NCBI GenBank assembly: GCA_030683155.1
Contig: JAUXMV010000045.1
Span: 62,001-126,000, forward strand
Direction: 5' to 3'
DNA from: Bacteroidales bacterium
Lineage (GTDB): Bacteria > Bacteroidota > Bacteroidia > Bacteroidales > F082
Length of the DNA: 64,000 bases
Both the position numbers and the translations under genes were made by a program. The first letter of the stretch is position 1. Each line of letters opens with the position of its first letter. Shown here in pieces: positions 54,432 to 63,945 of the stretch. Under the pieces are notes generated by a model that saw nothing but the letters and a program-made list of their open reading frames with translations, did not search any database and was not told the DNA's origin.

Positions 54432-55544
54432 ATGAAAAATTTAAATATTGAACCTTTTTCATTTCCTGGCTGTGATATGAGCCGCCCGGTCATTATCGCA
54501 GGACCTTGCAGCGCTGAAACTGAAGAACAAACGCTGGCTACTGCAAAGGAACTCTCAGCATTGGGGGTAAAAATTTTCAGAGCAGGACTTTGGAAGCCCC
54601 GCACACGCCCGGGAGCGTTTGAAGGTGTTGGCGTTGAGGGTTTGCCCTGGATGCAAAAGGTAAAAAAGGAAACAGGAATGTATGTCGGCACTGAAGTTGC
54701 AACTGCACAGCATGTTTTTGAGGCTTTAAAATACGGAATCGATTTCGTTTGGATTGGTGCGCGCACAACAGCAAACCCATTTGCTGTGCAGGAAATTGCC
54801 GATGCATTGCGTGGTGCAAGGATACCTGTAATGGTAAAAAATCCAGTAAATCCTGACCTGGAATTGTGGATTGGTGCATTAGAGCGTATCAATCGGGCTG
54901 GGATAACACAAATAGCAGCCATTCACCGTGGCTTCAGTACCTATGCCAAAAGTGAGTTTCGCAACCACCCGCAATGGCTTATTCCCATTGAACTTCACCG
55001 CCGTTTGCCTGAACTTCCTATTCTGACCGATCCCAGTCATATTGCAGGAAACAGAACCCTTCTGGCTCAGATTTGTCAACAGGCTATGGACATAAACTTC
55101 AATGGCTTGATTGTTGAAACGCATTTCAGGCCAGATGAAGCATGGAGCGATGCACAGCAACAAATTACCCCTCAGCAGCTCAGGAAGTTGATTGATTCGC
55201 TTAAATTTCGCAAGCATGATATAGAAAATATTCCCCGTACGGTTCTGGATGACTTACGTATGCATATTGATGATGTTGATAATCAGCTTATTGAGCTTTT
55301 GAGTGAACGTATGAAAATTTCAAAAGCAATAGGTCTGTATAAACTTGAAAACAACATTACTATTCTCCAATCTCGACGATACAATGAAATTATAAGAGAC
55401 AGAAACCTTAAAGCTGTTCAAAAAGGTCTTGGAGGTGAGTTTGTCGATAAGATTTTCGAGACAATACATGAAGAATCGGTTTTGTTGCAAAGTAAGGTGA
55501 TGAACAGCAAACTCAATAATTCATCAACCAATAAAAAATCATAA
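54432..55544 (+). CDS. DAHP synthase fused to chorismate mutase
   Basis: The 370-residue bifunctional protein has an N-terminal 3-deoxy-7-phosphoheptulonate synthase barrel (about 1-260) of the KDO8PS-like type Ib/AroAII group. Its motifs are IIAGPCSAETEEQ, FRAGLWKPRTRPG and LTDPSHIAGNR. A C-terminal type II (AroQ) chorismate mutase domain (about 280-360) reads DDLRMHIDDVDNQLIELLSERMKISKAIGLYK, interrupted here only for length. It catalyses the first step of the shikimate pathway and the branch to prephenate; the mutase domain may also be the allosteric sensor for prephenate. It supplies substrate for the pheA and tyrA products beside it. Confidence 0.92.
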   Translation: MKNLNIEPFSFPGCDMSRPVIIAGPCSAETEEQTLATAKELSALGVKIFRAGLWKPRTRPGAFEGVGVEGLPWMQKVKKETGMYVGTEVATAQHVFEALKYGIDFVWIGARTTANPFAVQEIADALRGARIPVMVKNPVNPDLELWIGALERINRAGITQIAAIHRGFSTYAKSEFRNHPQWLIPIELHRRLPELPILTDPSHIAGNRTLLAQICQQAMDINFNGLIVETHFRPDEAWSDAQQQITPQQLRKLIDSLKFRKHDIENIPRTVLDDLRMHIDDVDNQLIELLSERMKISKAIGLYKLENNITILQSRRYNEIIRDRNLKAVQKGLGGEFVDKIFETIHEESVLLQSKVMNSKLNNSSTNKKS

Positions 55545-55546
55545 GT

Positions 55547-56332
55547 ATGAAAATTGCTATTCTGGGCGCTGGAAAAATGGGCACATGGCTCTGCGATGCA
55601 CTTTGTCTTCAGCATGAAGTTGCTGTTTATGACCCTGAAGTAAAACGATTGAGTTATGTTTTCAATACAATTCGTATGATGAAACTTGAGGAGATAGCTG
55701 ATTTTGAACCGGATATATTAATTAACTCTGCAAATCTGCAGCATACCCGAAAAGCATTTGAAGAAGCAATGCCATTTTTGTCGAAGGATTGTATTTTAGC
55801 AGATATTGCGTCTGTTAAAAACGGCCTGCAGCATTTTTACTTAAATTCTGGACGAAGATTTGTTTCGGTTCATCCTATGTTTGGGCCAACTTTTGCAAGT
55901 TTGAATGATCTGAGTCGTCATCATGCCGTCATCATAAAAGAATCGGATGAAGAAGGGAAGGCTTTTTTCAGGAGCTTTTTTGGTCCTCTTGGCCTGCGTT
56001 TGCATGATTATAGTTTTGAAGAACATGACCAGACAATCGCTTACTCCCTGTCGGTGCCTTTTGCCTCAACACTGGTTTTTGGCGCCTGTATGAAACATCA
56101 GGAAGCGCCCGGCACAACCTTCGAAAAGCATCTTACTATTGCACACGGATTGCTTTCGGAAGATGACCATCTGCTCAGTGAGATTCTTTTCAATCCCTAT
56201 ACTTTGCCGCAACTGGAAAATATTTGTGATGCGCTGGAGCATTTGAAAAATCTGATAAAAGTAAAAGACAGCGATGGAATGCGGTCATTTTTGGCTAAAG
56301 TCAGGGAAGGTTTGGTTGACTCCGGATCATAG
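55547..56332 (+). CDS. tyrA: Prephenate dehydrogenase
   Basis: The 261-residue NAD(P)-dependent enzyme turns prephenate into 4-hydroxyphenylpyruvate. It starts with a Rossmann motif GAGKMGTWL and carries ADIASVKNGLQ and SVHPMFGPTFA, the substrate-binding His region. No ACT domain is attached. It starts two bases after the upstream stop and is the last gene of the aromatic operon. With the dehydratase it completes both the Phe and Tyr branches in one transcript, which fits a leader peptide that senses both amino acids. Confidence 0.9.
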   Translation: MKIAILGAGKMGTWLCDALCLQHEVAVYDPEVKRLSYVFNTIRMMKLEEIADFEPDILINSANLQHTRKAFEEAMPFLSKDCILADIASVKNGLQHFYLNSGRRFVSVHPMFGPTFASLNDLSRHHAVIIKESDEEGKAFFRSFFGPLGLRLHDYSFEEHDQTIAYSLSVPFASTLVFGACMKHQEAPGTTFEKHLTIAHGLLSEDDHLLSEILFNPYTLPQLENICDALEHLKNLIKVKDSDGMRSFLAKVREGLVDSGS

Positions 56333-56457
56333 CTAAATGAAACCCATCAATGGTTTGTTAGTTCATTCAGTGGATTAAATATGATCAAAAGAATGACAAG
56401 AAAGGGATGAGTCAGATGTAAAAATCTATGTAAATTAGCCCTTTCAAATTAATTACC

Positions 56458-58596
56458 ATGCACGAAATTGCTATTTATGCAAGTTTGATATCAAAGGAGT
56501 TAAACTTAGATTATCAAAATGTACGCAACACCCTGAGTCTGCTTACTGAAGGTGCTACCATACCCTTTATTGCACGTTATCGAAAGGAAAAAACAGGCTC
56601 AATGGATGAAGAGGTAATTGCTGCTTTGCAAAAACGATTGCAACAATTACAAGCCTTGGATAAGCGCAAGGAAACAGTTTTGGCAAGTATCGCTGAGCAA
56701 GATAAACTCACACCTGAACTGAAGAAATTAATTGAAGAGGCTGCAACAATGCAGGAACTTGAGGACATTTATCTTCCTTACAAGCCAAAACGCCGTACAC
56801 GGGCAACAATTGCACGGGAAAAAGGACTTGAGCCTTTGGCATTATTTCTTTTAGAACAACAGTTTAAATCGGTTGAGACGGAAGCCAAACGTTTTGTAAA
56901 TGCTTCAAAAGGTGTAAATGATATTTCAGAGGCTCTAGCAGGAGCAAGAGATATTGTTGCCGAAATGGTCGCTGAAAACCGACTTATTCGTGAACGTATG
57001 CGACAACTTTTTCACCGCACTTCTGCCATAAGCAGCACAGTTGTTGAAGGAAAGGAAGATGAGGGAAAGACTTACCGCCTTTATTTTGAATGGAATGAGT
57101 TACTTGCAAAGGCACCTTCGCACAGAATACTTGCGCTTTTTCGCGGCGAAAATGAAGGTTTTCTGAAAGTGAAACTGAGTGTAGAAAATGAAAAAGCTTT
57201 GCCAATAATTGAAAGGTTTTATATAAAGGATGGAAGCTTGTCTGCTCCACATTTGAAACTCGCTATTGCCGATTCATGGAAACGTTTGCTTGAACCTTCC
57301 ATTGAAAATGATGTCAGAGCGTTGTATAAAGAAAAAGCAGATGCAGTGGCTATCAGAGTTTTTGCTGAAAATCTCAGACAATTGCTTCTTGCTCCTCCGC
57401 TAGGTCCAAAACGAGTGCTAGCGATTGATCCTGGATTCAGAACCGGATGCAAAATCGTTGTTTTGAACGAAAACGGTCAATTGTTGCACAATGACACCAT
57501 TTATCCTCACCCTCCAAATCATGAGGTGAAACAGACGATCCAAAAGCTTAAGAATCTGGTTAATTCATACAAAATAGATGTTATTGCTGTTGGCAACGGA
57601 ACAGCCGGACGCGAAACAGAAGATCTCATTCGTGGCATCCGATTTGAAACAGAAGTGATGGCACTGATGGTAAATGAGAGCGGAGCATCGGTTTATTCGG
57701 CTTCAAAAGTTGCAAGAGATGAGTTTCCAGACTATGATATTACTGTCAGAGGCGGCGTCAGCATTGGTCGCAGACTTATGGATCCACTTGCTGAGCTTGT
57801 CAAAATTGATCCGAAATCGATAGGAGTTGGGCAATACCAGCATGATGTTGATCAAAAGGCCTTGCACGAAAGTCTTGTGCTCACAGTTGAAAGTTGTGTG
57901 AATGCCGTTGGCGTAGAACTAAACACTGCCAGCGAACAATTGCTTTCCTATGTGAGTGGAGTTGGCCCGCAACTAGCTGCAAATATTATTCGCTATCGTA
58001 ATGAGGCCGGAGGTTTTAAAAGCCGCAAAGAACTTATGAAAGTAAGTCGTCTGGGTGAAAAGGCCTATGAGCAATGCGCAGGTTTTCTCAGAATCCGGGA
58101 AGGCCTGAATCCTTTGGATGCAAGTGCTGTTCACCCTGAAAGCTATCCTGTTGTAGAGAAAATTGCCAGCAATATTGGTTTGCCATTAACTGATTTGATT
58201 GGGAAAAAGGACTTGCGTAATGCAATCAATGTCAATGATTTCATCAATAAAGATGTTGGAAAAGAAACCTTGAATGATATTTTGAATGAGCTTGAAAAGC
58301 CGGGCCGCGATCCGAGGCAGAAGTTTGAAATGTTTGAGTTTTCAAAGAATATCAGGTCGGTAAGTGATTTGCAACCAGGAATGGAGCTTAATGGAATCGT
58401 CACAAATATCACTGCTTTTGGTGCTTTTGTTGATGTTGGCGTTCATCAGGATGGTTTGGTACATCTGAGTCAGTTGGCCGATCGTTTTATCCGTGATCCC
58501 AATGAAGTTGTTAAAATAAATCAGAAAGTCAGAGTTAAAGTGATTGAAGTTGATTTGGACCGCAAGAGGATAAATCTGACAATGAAATTGCAGTAA
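56458..58596 (+). CDS. Tex-family RNA-binding transcription accessory protein
   Basis: The 712-residue protein is a complete Tex. It has a helical N-terminus with EGATIPFIARYRKEKTG and a YqgF-like RNase H fold around residues 320-450 (VLAIDPGFRTGCK). A helix-hairpin-helix region (VGVELNTASEQLLSYVSGVGPQLAANI) follows, and then a C-terminal S1 RNA-binding domain (about 640-710, GIVTNITAFGAFVDVGVHQDG). Tex binds RNA and nucleic-acid structures and affects transcription; its exact role is unsettled. It seems to be a single gene. Confidence 0.95.
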   Translation: MHEIAIYASLISKELNLDYQNVRNTLSLLTEGATIPFIARYRKEKTGSMDEEVIAALQKRLQQLQALDKRKETVLASIAEQDKLTPELKKLIEEAATMQELEDIYLPYKPKRRTRATIAREKGLEPLALFLLEQQFKSVETEAKRFVNASKGVNDISEALAGARDIVAEMVAENRLIRERMRQLFHRTSAISSTVVEGKEDEGKTYRLYFEWNELLAKAPSHRILALFRGENEGFLKVKLSVENEKALPIIERFYIKDGSLSAPHLKLAIADSWKRLLEPSIENDVRALYKEKADAVAIRVFAENLRQLLLAPPLGPKRVLAIDPGFRTGCKIVVLNENGQLLHNDTIYPHPPNHEVKQTIQKLKNLVNSYKIDVIAVGNGTAGRETEDLIRGIRFETEVMALMVNESGASVYSASKVARDEFPDYDITVRGGVSIGRRLMDPLAELVKIDPKSIGVGQYQHDVDQKALHESLVLTVESCVNAVGVELNTASEQLLSYVSGVGPQLAANIIRYRNEAGGFKSRKELMKVSRLGEKAYEQCAGFLRIREGLNPLDASAVHPESYPVVEKIASNIGLPLTDLIGKKDLRNAINVNDFINKDVGKETLNDILNELEKPGRDPRQKFEMFEFSKNIRSVSDLQPGMELNGIVTNITAFGAFVDVGVHQDGLVHLSQLADRFIRDPNEVVKINQKVRVKVIEVDLDRKRINLTMKLQ

Positions 58597-58688
58597 TTAT
58601 TTAAAAATTAGTAGTATAAATAAAATTTCATAAATTTTAAGCTTAGAATCCTATTGAAACAAAATTGAAATTATTAAAAACAATTATC

Positions 58689-59573
58689 ATGTCTGATATC
58701 CTTCTAGTAATTCAGGAAAGATCTGCCAGCATTGGAAAATCCACAGTTGGCCGTCTGTTGCCATACAGAGCAAAAAGGATGATTGGACCATTTATTTATA
58801 TGGACCATATGGGGCCGGAATTGTTTGAAAAAGACGAAAACTTTGATGTTGGGCCACATCCGCACATTGGACTTTCAACACTCACCTATTTGCTTGAAGG
58901 AAGCATTATGCATCGCGACACTTTGGGCAATGTACTTGAAATCAAGCCTGGTGAAGTGAATTGGATGACAGCCGGAAAGGGTATTGTACACTCTGAAAGA
59001 ACGCCGGATTATCTTAGAAACCAGAAAAAGAAAATGCATGGGTTACAAATCTGGATAGCACTGCCAAAAGAACTGGAACAAATGGAAGCAGATTTCTATC
59101 ATGCCGGAAAAGAATCGCTGCCGCAATGGAATGTAGGTGATGTTTCATTCAAACTCATTGCTGGTGAAGCTTTTGGCAGAAAATCACCTGTCCCGGTTTA
59201 CAGCAAACTTTTTTTCGTGGAGGTGAAAAGCCTGTCAAACCAAACACTTTCAATTGTGAACGAGCTTTTTAGTGAAGCCGGAATCTATATTTTGGAAGGC
59301 AGTATTGAAGCTGAAGGAAAGAATTTTGAGGCAGGACAACTTGTCGTTTCAAAGAATAGCATGCTTCCGGAGTTTTTAATCTCTGCGGGGTCCACGGTTT
59401 TTTTGCTTGGTGGCGAGCCTTTCCCTGAGGAGCGTTTTATCGACTGGAATTTTGTTTCGAGCAGCAGGGTTTTACTTGAGGAAGCCCGGCAACGCTGGAT
59501 AGCACAGGAGTTTGGTCAAATTACAGGCGAAAATGATTTTATACCTCTTCCAAACCTAAAGCCAGAAAACTAA
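58689..59573 (+). CDS. Pirin family protein
   Basis: The 294-residue bicupin protein has the metal-binding set GPHPHIGLSTLTYLLEG, MHRDTLGN and GKGIVHSERTP. Bacterial pirins include quercetin dioxygenases and regulators of metabolism; the role here is unknown. The ATG at 58689 is used instead of a TTG 24 bases upstream. Its stop overlaps that of the convergent glutaminase gene by four bases. Confidence 0.9.
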   Translation: MSDILLVIQERSASIGKSTVGRLLPYRAKRMIGPFIYMDHMGPELFEKDENFDVGPHPHIGLSTLTYLLEGSIMHRDTLGNVLEIKPGEVNWMTAGKGIVHSERTPDYLRNQKKKMHGLQIWIALPKELEQMEADFYHAGKESLPQWNVGDVSFKLIAGEAFGRKSPVPVYSKLFFVEVKSLSNQTLSIVNELFSEAGIYILEGSIEAEGKNFEAGQLVVSKNSMLPEFLISAGSTVFLLGGEPFPEERFIDWNFVSSSRVLLEEARQRWIAQEFGQITGENDFIPLPNLKPEN

Positions 59574-60487
59574 AAAACAGATTTGCCACTATAGGTGGTA
59601 AAGCGTTCGAGCGCCTCAAATCCGGCAATAGAATTTCCCATTTCATTCAATGGTGGCGACCATGTAGCAATGCTCAGCAAGTTTGGGATTACTGCAACAA
59701 TGCCTCCTCCAACTCCACTTTTTCCCGGCATTCCAACTCTGAAAGCAAAATCGCCTGATTCATTGTATAATCCTGTTGTGAGCATAAGGGCTTTTAAACG
59801 CTTGGCCTGACTTGCTGTTAAAATCTGTTTGTTGTTGTGTGGATTAACCCCGTCATTGGCCAGAAAAAGAAAGGAACATGCAAGTTGGTCGGTCGTCAAA
59901 GCAAGTGAGCACTGATGGAAGTAGATATCAAGCACGTCTTCCACAGAATTTTGAATGTTGCCAAAACTTTTCATAAAATGTGCCAAAGCGAAATTTCTGT
60001 GTCCTGTAACTTTTTCGGAGAATGCAACATTTTCATCATAGTTAATGCTATCATTATTAGCAAGTTCTCTAACGAAGTCCAGAAGAATTTTTTTTGGATC
60101 AGGAAATATCGACAGAAGAATATCAGCAACAACAATAGCACCTGCATTGATGAAGGGATTTCGCGGAATGCCATGTTCATGCTCAAGCTGAATCAGCGAA
60201 TTGAAGGCAGTTCCGGAGGGCTCACGTCCGATGCGTTCCCATATTTTATGACCCAAACGCGCGTATGCAAGCGAAAAAGTGAACACTTTGGATATGCTTT
60301 GAATAGAAAACAAAATATCATGGTCGCCTGCATTAAATTGTTTCCTTTCGAGTGTTGAAATGCTGATTCCGTATTTTTCCGGCGACACTTCTGCCAAAGC
60401 AGGAATATAAGCGGCAACTTTTCCGTTTTTAGCCAATGGCTTTGTTTCGAGTAGAATGCGGTCAATGTGACTTTGGTATTCAATCAT
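59570..60487 (-). CDS. glsA: Glutaminase A
   Basis: The 305-residue serine-dependent beta-lactamase-fold enzyme hydrolyses glutamine to glutamate and ammonia. The catalytic SxxK lies in SIQSISKVFTF, with NPFINAGAIVV, Tyr in the YNESGDFA region, and GKSGVGGGIVAVIP near the C-terminus. The length is normal for the bacterial single-domain form. It is convergent with the pirin gene. Confidence 0.94.
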   Translation of the reverse strand: MIEYQSHIDRILLETKPLAKNGKVAAYIPALAEVSPEKYGISISTLERKQFNAGDHDILFSIQSISKVFTFSLAYARLGHKIWERIGREPSGTAFNSLIQLEHEHGIPRNPFINAGAIVVADILLSIFPDPKKILLDFVRELANNDSINYDENVAFSEKVTGHRNFALAHFMKSFGNIQNSVEDVLDIYFHQCSLALTTDQLACSFLFLANDGVNPHNNKQILTASQAKRLKALMLTTGLYNESGDFAFRVGMPGKSGVGGGIVAVIPNLLSIATWSPPLNEMGNSIAGFEALERFTTYSGKSVF

Positions 60488-60732
60488 GAAAATTCGTTCT
60501 AAAGTGTTACAAAGGTAGTATTACTGATTGATTCCAAAATGTAAATACGGCTTCAAAACCTATGATATTGGTGATATTTTTCATATGATTTTTTAAATTA
60601 ACTGGACTTTTGTCTTATCTTGCAGCCTCTCTGGAGATAAAGCGAAAGAAGTTTATTAAAGCATGTACTTTTGGCTTCTGAATTGCGTTTAAGAAAGTCC
60701 TCAAAATTGAAAACAGAAAAATTGTTTCAGGC

Positions 60733-62700
60733 ATGAAACTATCGGTGGTTATTGTCAACTATAATGTTGAATATTTTTTAGAGCAATGTCTTTATGCAGT
60801 CCGAAAGGCAATGAAAGATATTGAAGCTGAGGTTTTTGTTGTTGATAATAATTCTGTTGACGGATCATTACGTATGCTGCGGCAAAAATTTCCGGAAGTA
60901 AAACTTATTGCCAACAAAGAAAATACCGGTTTCAGCAGAGCCAACAATCAGGCAATCCGGATCTCATCGGGCGAATATGTTTTATTGCTGAATCCGGACA
61001 CCGTTGTTGAGGATGATACTTTTCAGAAGGTAATTGCATTTATGGACGAACATCCTGATGCCGGTGGTCTTGGGGTGAAAATGGTTGATGGGCAAGGGAA
61101 ATTTCTTCCTGAATCAAAGCGCGGATTACCTACACCGGCAACTGCATTTTATAAAATATTCGGTCTTTCACGCATTTTTCCACGTTCAAAAAGATTTGCC
61201 CGTTATCATCTGGGTTTTCTTGATAAGGAACAAACACATGAAGTGGATGTTTTGGCAGGCGCTTTTATGTTGCTGAGAAAGAAAGTCCTGGACGAGATTG
61301 GCCTGCTTGATGAAGCCTTTTTTATGTATGGAGAAGATATTGACTTGTCATACAGAATCACACTTGCAGGCTATAAAAACTATTATTTTCCGCAAACCCG
61401 CATCATTCATTACAAAGGCGAAAGCACAAAAAAGAGCAGCGTAAACTATGTTTTTGTGTTTTATAATGCCATGATAATTTTTGCCCGCAAGCATTTTAGT
61501 CAGAAAAGAGCAAAAACTTTTGCCTTTTTAATCAATATTGCAATTTATTTCAGGGCATTTTTAGCCATTGCAGCACGTTTTGTCAAGCGCATTGCACTTC
61601 CAATGCTTGATGCTTTGGCCGCCTATGCAGGGATAATTCTTATAAAAACATTCTGGGGCGAACTGACAATCTACCGTGATGGCGGTGACTATCCACTTGA
61701 GCTGATTGTGGTTGTCATTCCTTTTTACATTGCTATATGGCTGGTTTCTATCTACTTGAGTGGAGGTTATGACAAACCTTATAAAATAGGAAAGGCGCTG
61801 CGTGGTATTGCTGCTGGCACAATATTGATTTTGGTTGTATATGGCTTGCTTCCTGAAACATACCGGTTTTCCAGAGCGCTAATCTTTCTTGGAGCCGTGT
61901 GGTTTACAGCAGTAATTTCTTTATGGCGTTTGTTCGGCCATTTTCTCAATTACGAAGGGTTTGTTTTTGGAGATCAGGAAAAGAAACGTTTCCTGGTTAT
62001 TGGTAGTAAAGAAGAAGCCGGGCGCGTTGAAGAAATTCTTTTAAGCACTGCAATCAAAGCAGATTTTATTGGGATTGTTTCAACCGACACAAACGCTGTT
62101 GCTGATGATATTTGCATCGGAAACCTTCAGCAAGTGCCGGATATTATCAATATCTATAAAATCAATGAGGTCATTTTTTGTTCAAAAGATATTGCACATC
62201 AGACCATTATCGATAAAATGACAGAGTGGCATAACAGCAAAATCAATTATAAAATTGCTCCTGAAGACAGTCTTTCAATTATAGGAAGCAACTCCATAAA
62301 TACAAGTGGGGACTTGTATGCTGTTGATATAAAAGCAATTGACACGCTTGCCAATCGCAGAAATAAACGCATGTTTGATGTATTGGCCTCCACGATTGTC
62401 ATTGCAGGATGGCCGGTATTTTTATTTCTCATTCCCCAACCGGCACAAGTACTTTCCAATGCGCTGAAAGTTTTCATAGGAAGGTTGAGTTGGGTTGGTT
62501 ATTGCAAGGAATCAGAGCCTTCTTCCGTAAAGTTGCCTGCTGTCCGCGAAGGTGTTCTTTGTCCGTCAGATGTATTCGAACGAACAGTTGAAGATATAGG
62601 TTTGCTAAGCAGAATAAACCTGCTTTATGCCCGCGACTACAGTATCTATAAGGATATCAATATTTTCAGCCGTTGTTTCAGAAAAATTGGGAAACGTTAA
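60733..62700 (+). CDS. GT2 glycosyltransferase fused to a degenerate sugar-phosphate transferase
   Basis: The 655-residue protein starts with a family 2 glycosyltransferase domain (about 1-250). It shows SVVIVNYNVEYFLEQCL, DNNSVDGS, NTGFSRANNQAI, LLNPDTVVE and MYGEDIDLSYR, as in rhamnosyltransferase-like enzymes. A membrane region (about 262-420, with five or so helices) follows, then a soluble nucleotide-binding-like domain (about 425-540). The C-terminus resembles the end of WbaP/WcaJ-type polyprenyl glycosyl-phosphotransferases (NKRMFDVLAS, GRLSWVGYC, YARDYSIYKDINIF). The catalytic stretch of that last family is missing. It probably acts in surface polysaccharide synthesis at the inner membrane. 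Confidence 0.8.
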   Translation: MKLSVVIVNYNVEYFLEQCLYAVRKAMKDIEAEVFVVDNNSVDGSLRMLRQKFPEVKLIANKENTGFSRANNQAIRISSGEYVLLLNPDTVVEDDTFQKVIAFMDEHPDAGGLGVKMVDGQGKFLPESKRGLPTPATAFYKIFGLSRIFPRSKRFARYHLGFLDKEQTHEVDVLAGAFMLLRKKVLDEIGLLDEAFFMYGEDIDLSYRITLAGYKNYYFPQTRIIHYKGESTKKSSVNYVFVFYNAMIIFARKHFSQKRAKTFAFLINIAIYFRAFLAIAARFVKRIALPMLDALAAYAGIILIKTFWGELTIYRDGGDYPLELIVVVIPFYIAIWLVSIYLSGGYDKPYKIGKALRGIAAGTILILVVYGLLPETYRFSRALIFLGAVWFTAVISLWRLFGHFLNYEGFVFGDQEKKRFLVIGSKEEAGRVEEILLSTAIKADFIGIVSTDTNAVADDICIGNLQQVPDIINIYKINEVIFCSKDIAHQTIIDKMTEWHNSKINYKIAPEDSLSIIGSNSINTSGDLYAVDIKAIDTLANRRNKRMFDVLASTIVIAGWPVFLFLIPQPAQVLSNALKVFIGRLSWVGYCKESEPSSVKLPAVREGVLCPSDVFERTVEDIGLLSRINLLYARDYSIYKDINIFSRCFRKIGKR

Positions 62701-62739
62701 ATCTATAAGTTTTTTTCTAAGATTTTGCGAAAAAAAGTC

Positions 62740-62747
62740 TATTTTTG
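62740..62747 (+). promoter_or_regulatory. Minus-7 element TATTTTTG upstream of nusB
   Basis: TATTTTTG fits TAnnTTTG and ends 36 bases before the nusB ATG. An in-frame TTG at 62745 falls within this element, which argues against it as a start. Confidence 0.5.
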
Positions 62748-62783
62748 CGGCCTTGTTTATACATCAAAGGTTCATTTACAATT

Positions 62784-63746
62784 ATGCTCAGCAGAAGGCA
62801 CCTACGCGTTAAAGTATTACAGGCTCTATACGCCTATTTTCAATCGGGAAACGCAAAAATCGATCAGGGTGAAAACCAGCTCATACTTAGTATCAATAAG
62901 CTTTATGAACTGTTTATTTATCAACTCTCATTTCTAATTGAAACAGCACACTTTGCTGAACGTCGGTTGGAGGACAACAAGGGTAAGCATCTGCCAACTG
63001 CAGAAGATTTGAATCCCAATTTGCGGTTTTCAGAGAATATATTTCTCAAAACCATCAACAACAACCGCGATTTTCAAAAGAAAGAAAACTTGTACAAGAT
63101 CAACTGGTCTCAGGAACAGGAAATGGTTCGTCGTTTCTACAATATAATCCGTGAAACGGAAGAGTATGAGCGTTATATGAATAATCCGGTTTCAGGTTTT
63201 GAAACCGATAAGAAGTTTATCATGTTCATCGTTGATCAATTATTTGTCGATTTTGAACTACTTCAGTCTTTCTATGAAGAAAAGAGCATCTTTTTCGTAG
63301 ATGATTTCCATCTCGTTTCATATCTTTTATTGAATTTTATCAAGTTTACGGATAAAAAGTTTAATGAAAACGATAATCTGCCGACCATATTCAAGACCGA
63401 GAATGATGAGACCAACGAAGATTCGATTTTTGTTAAACATCTTTTCAGAAAAACAATTTTACAAAGTGAGGAGTGGGGTAAAATAATTGCAGCATCTACT
63501 TCAAACTGGGAACTTGAGCGCATAGCTATTATGGATATGATTATCCTCAAAATGGCACTCACTGAGCTGACCGAATTTAAATCTATACCTATCAAAGTTA
63601 CTTTGAATGAATATATTGACATTTCAAAGTATTTCAGCACCGCCAGAAGCAAAATTTTCGTGAATGGAATCCTGGATAAATTGATTGCCGATTTTAATGA
63701 AAGCGGCCGGATTGTAAAAACTGGACGTGGTTTGATGGAACAGTAG
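62784..63746 (+). CDS. nusB: Transcription antitermination factor NusB, long form
   Basis: The 320-residue protein starts MLSRRHLRVKVLQALYAYFQS, the conserved N-terminal helix of NusB, and ends with a typical NusB C-terminal half (RIAIMDMIILKMALTEL to VNGILDKLIADF). Bacteroidota NusB proteins are about twice the length of E. coli NusB because of a long central insertion, and this one fits that pattern. With NusE it binds boxA RNA during rRNA transcription. A TATTTTTG element shortly upstream supports the start at 62784. Confidence 0.93.
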   Translation: MLSRRHLRVKVLQALYAYFQSGNAKIDQGENQLILSINKLYELFIYQLSFLIETAHFAERRLEDNKGKHLPTAEDLNPNLRFSENIFLKTINNNRDFQKKENLYKINWSQEQEMVRRFYNIIRETEEYERYMNNPVSGFETDKKFIMFIVDQLFVDFELLQSFYEEKSIFFVDDFHLVSYLLLNFIKFTDKKFNENDNLPTIFKTENDETNEDSIFVKHLFRKTILQSEEWGKIIAASTSNWELERIAIMDMIILKMALTELTEFKSIPIKVTLNEYIDISKYFSTARSKIFVNGILDKLIADFNESGRIVKTGRGLMEQ

Positions 63747-63937
63747 ATGCTACTTTTTTGAAATTATACGCCTTTCATTTTTTGATATTAAGCTTTCATT
63801 CCGTCCTGCTTCAAAACTTTCGTCTTATTACGATGTATTCTTTTCGCTATTAATTTTAAATCACCAGAATTTTTGCCCGCAGAATCCATCTGAAAAAATG
63901 TTCTGCAAATTTGAACAGCTTGTTTGCATGTTTTTTA

Positions 63938-63945
63938 TAAATTTG
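63938..63945 (+). promoter_or_regulatory. Minus-7 element TAAATTTG near the window end
   Basis: TAAATTTG matches TAnnTTTG in the 254-base stretch after nusB. It probably serves a gene beyond the window. The stretch holds no coding sequence. Confidence 0.4.
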
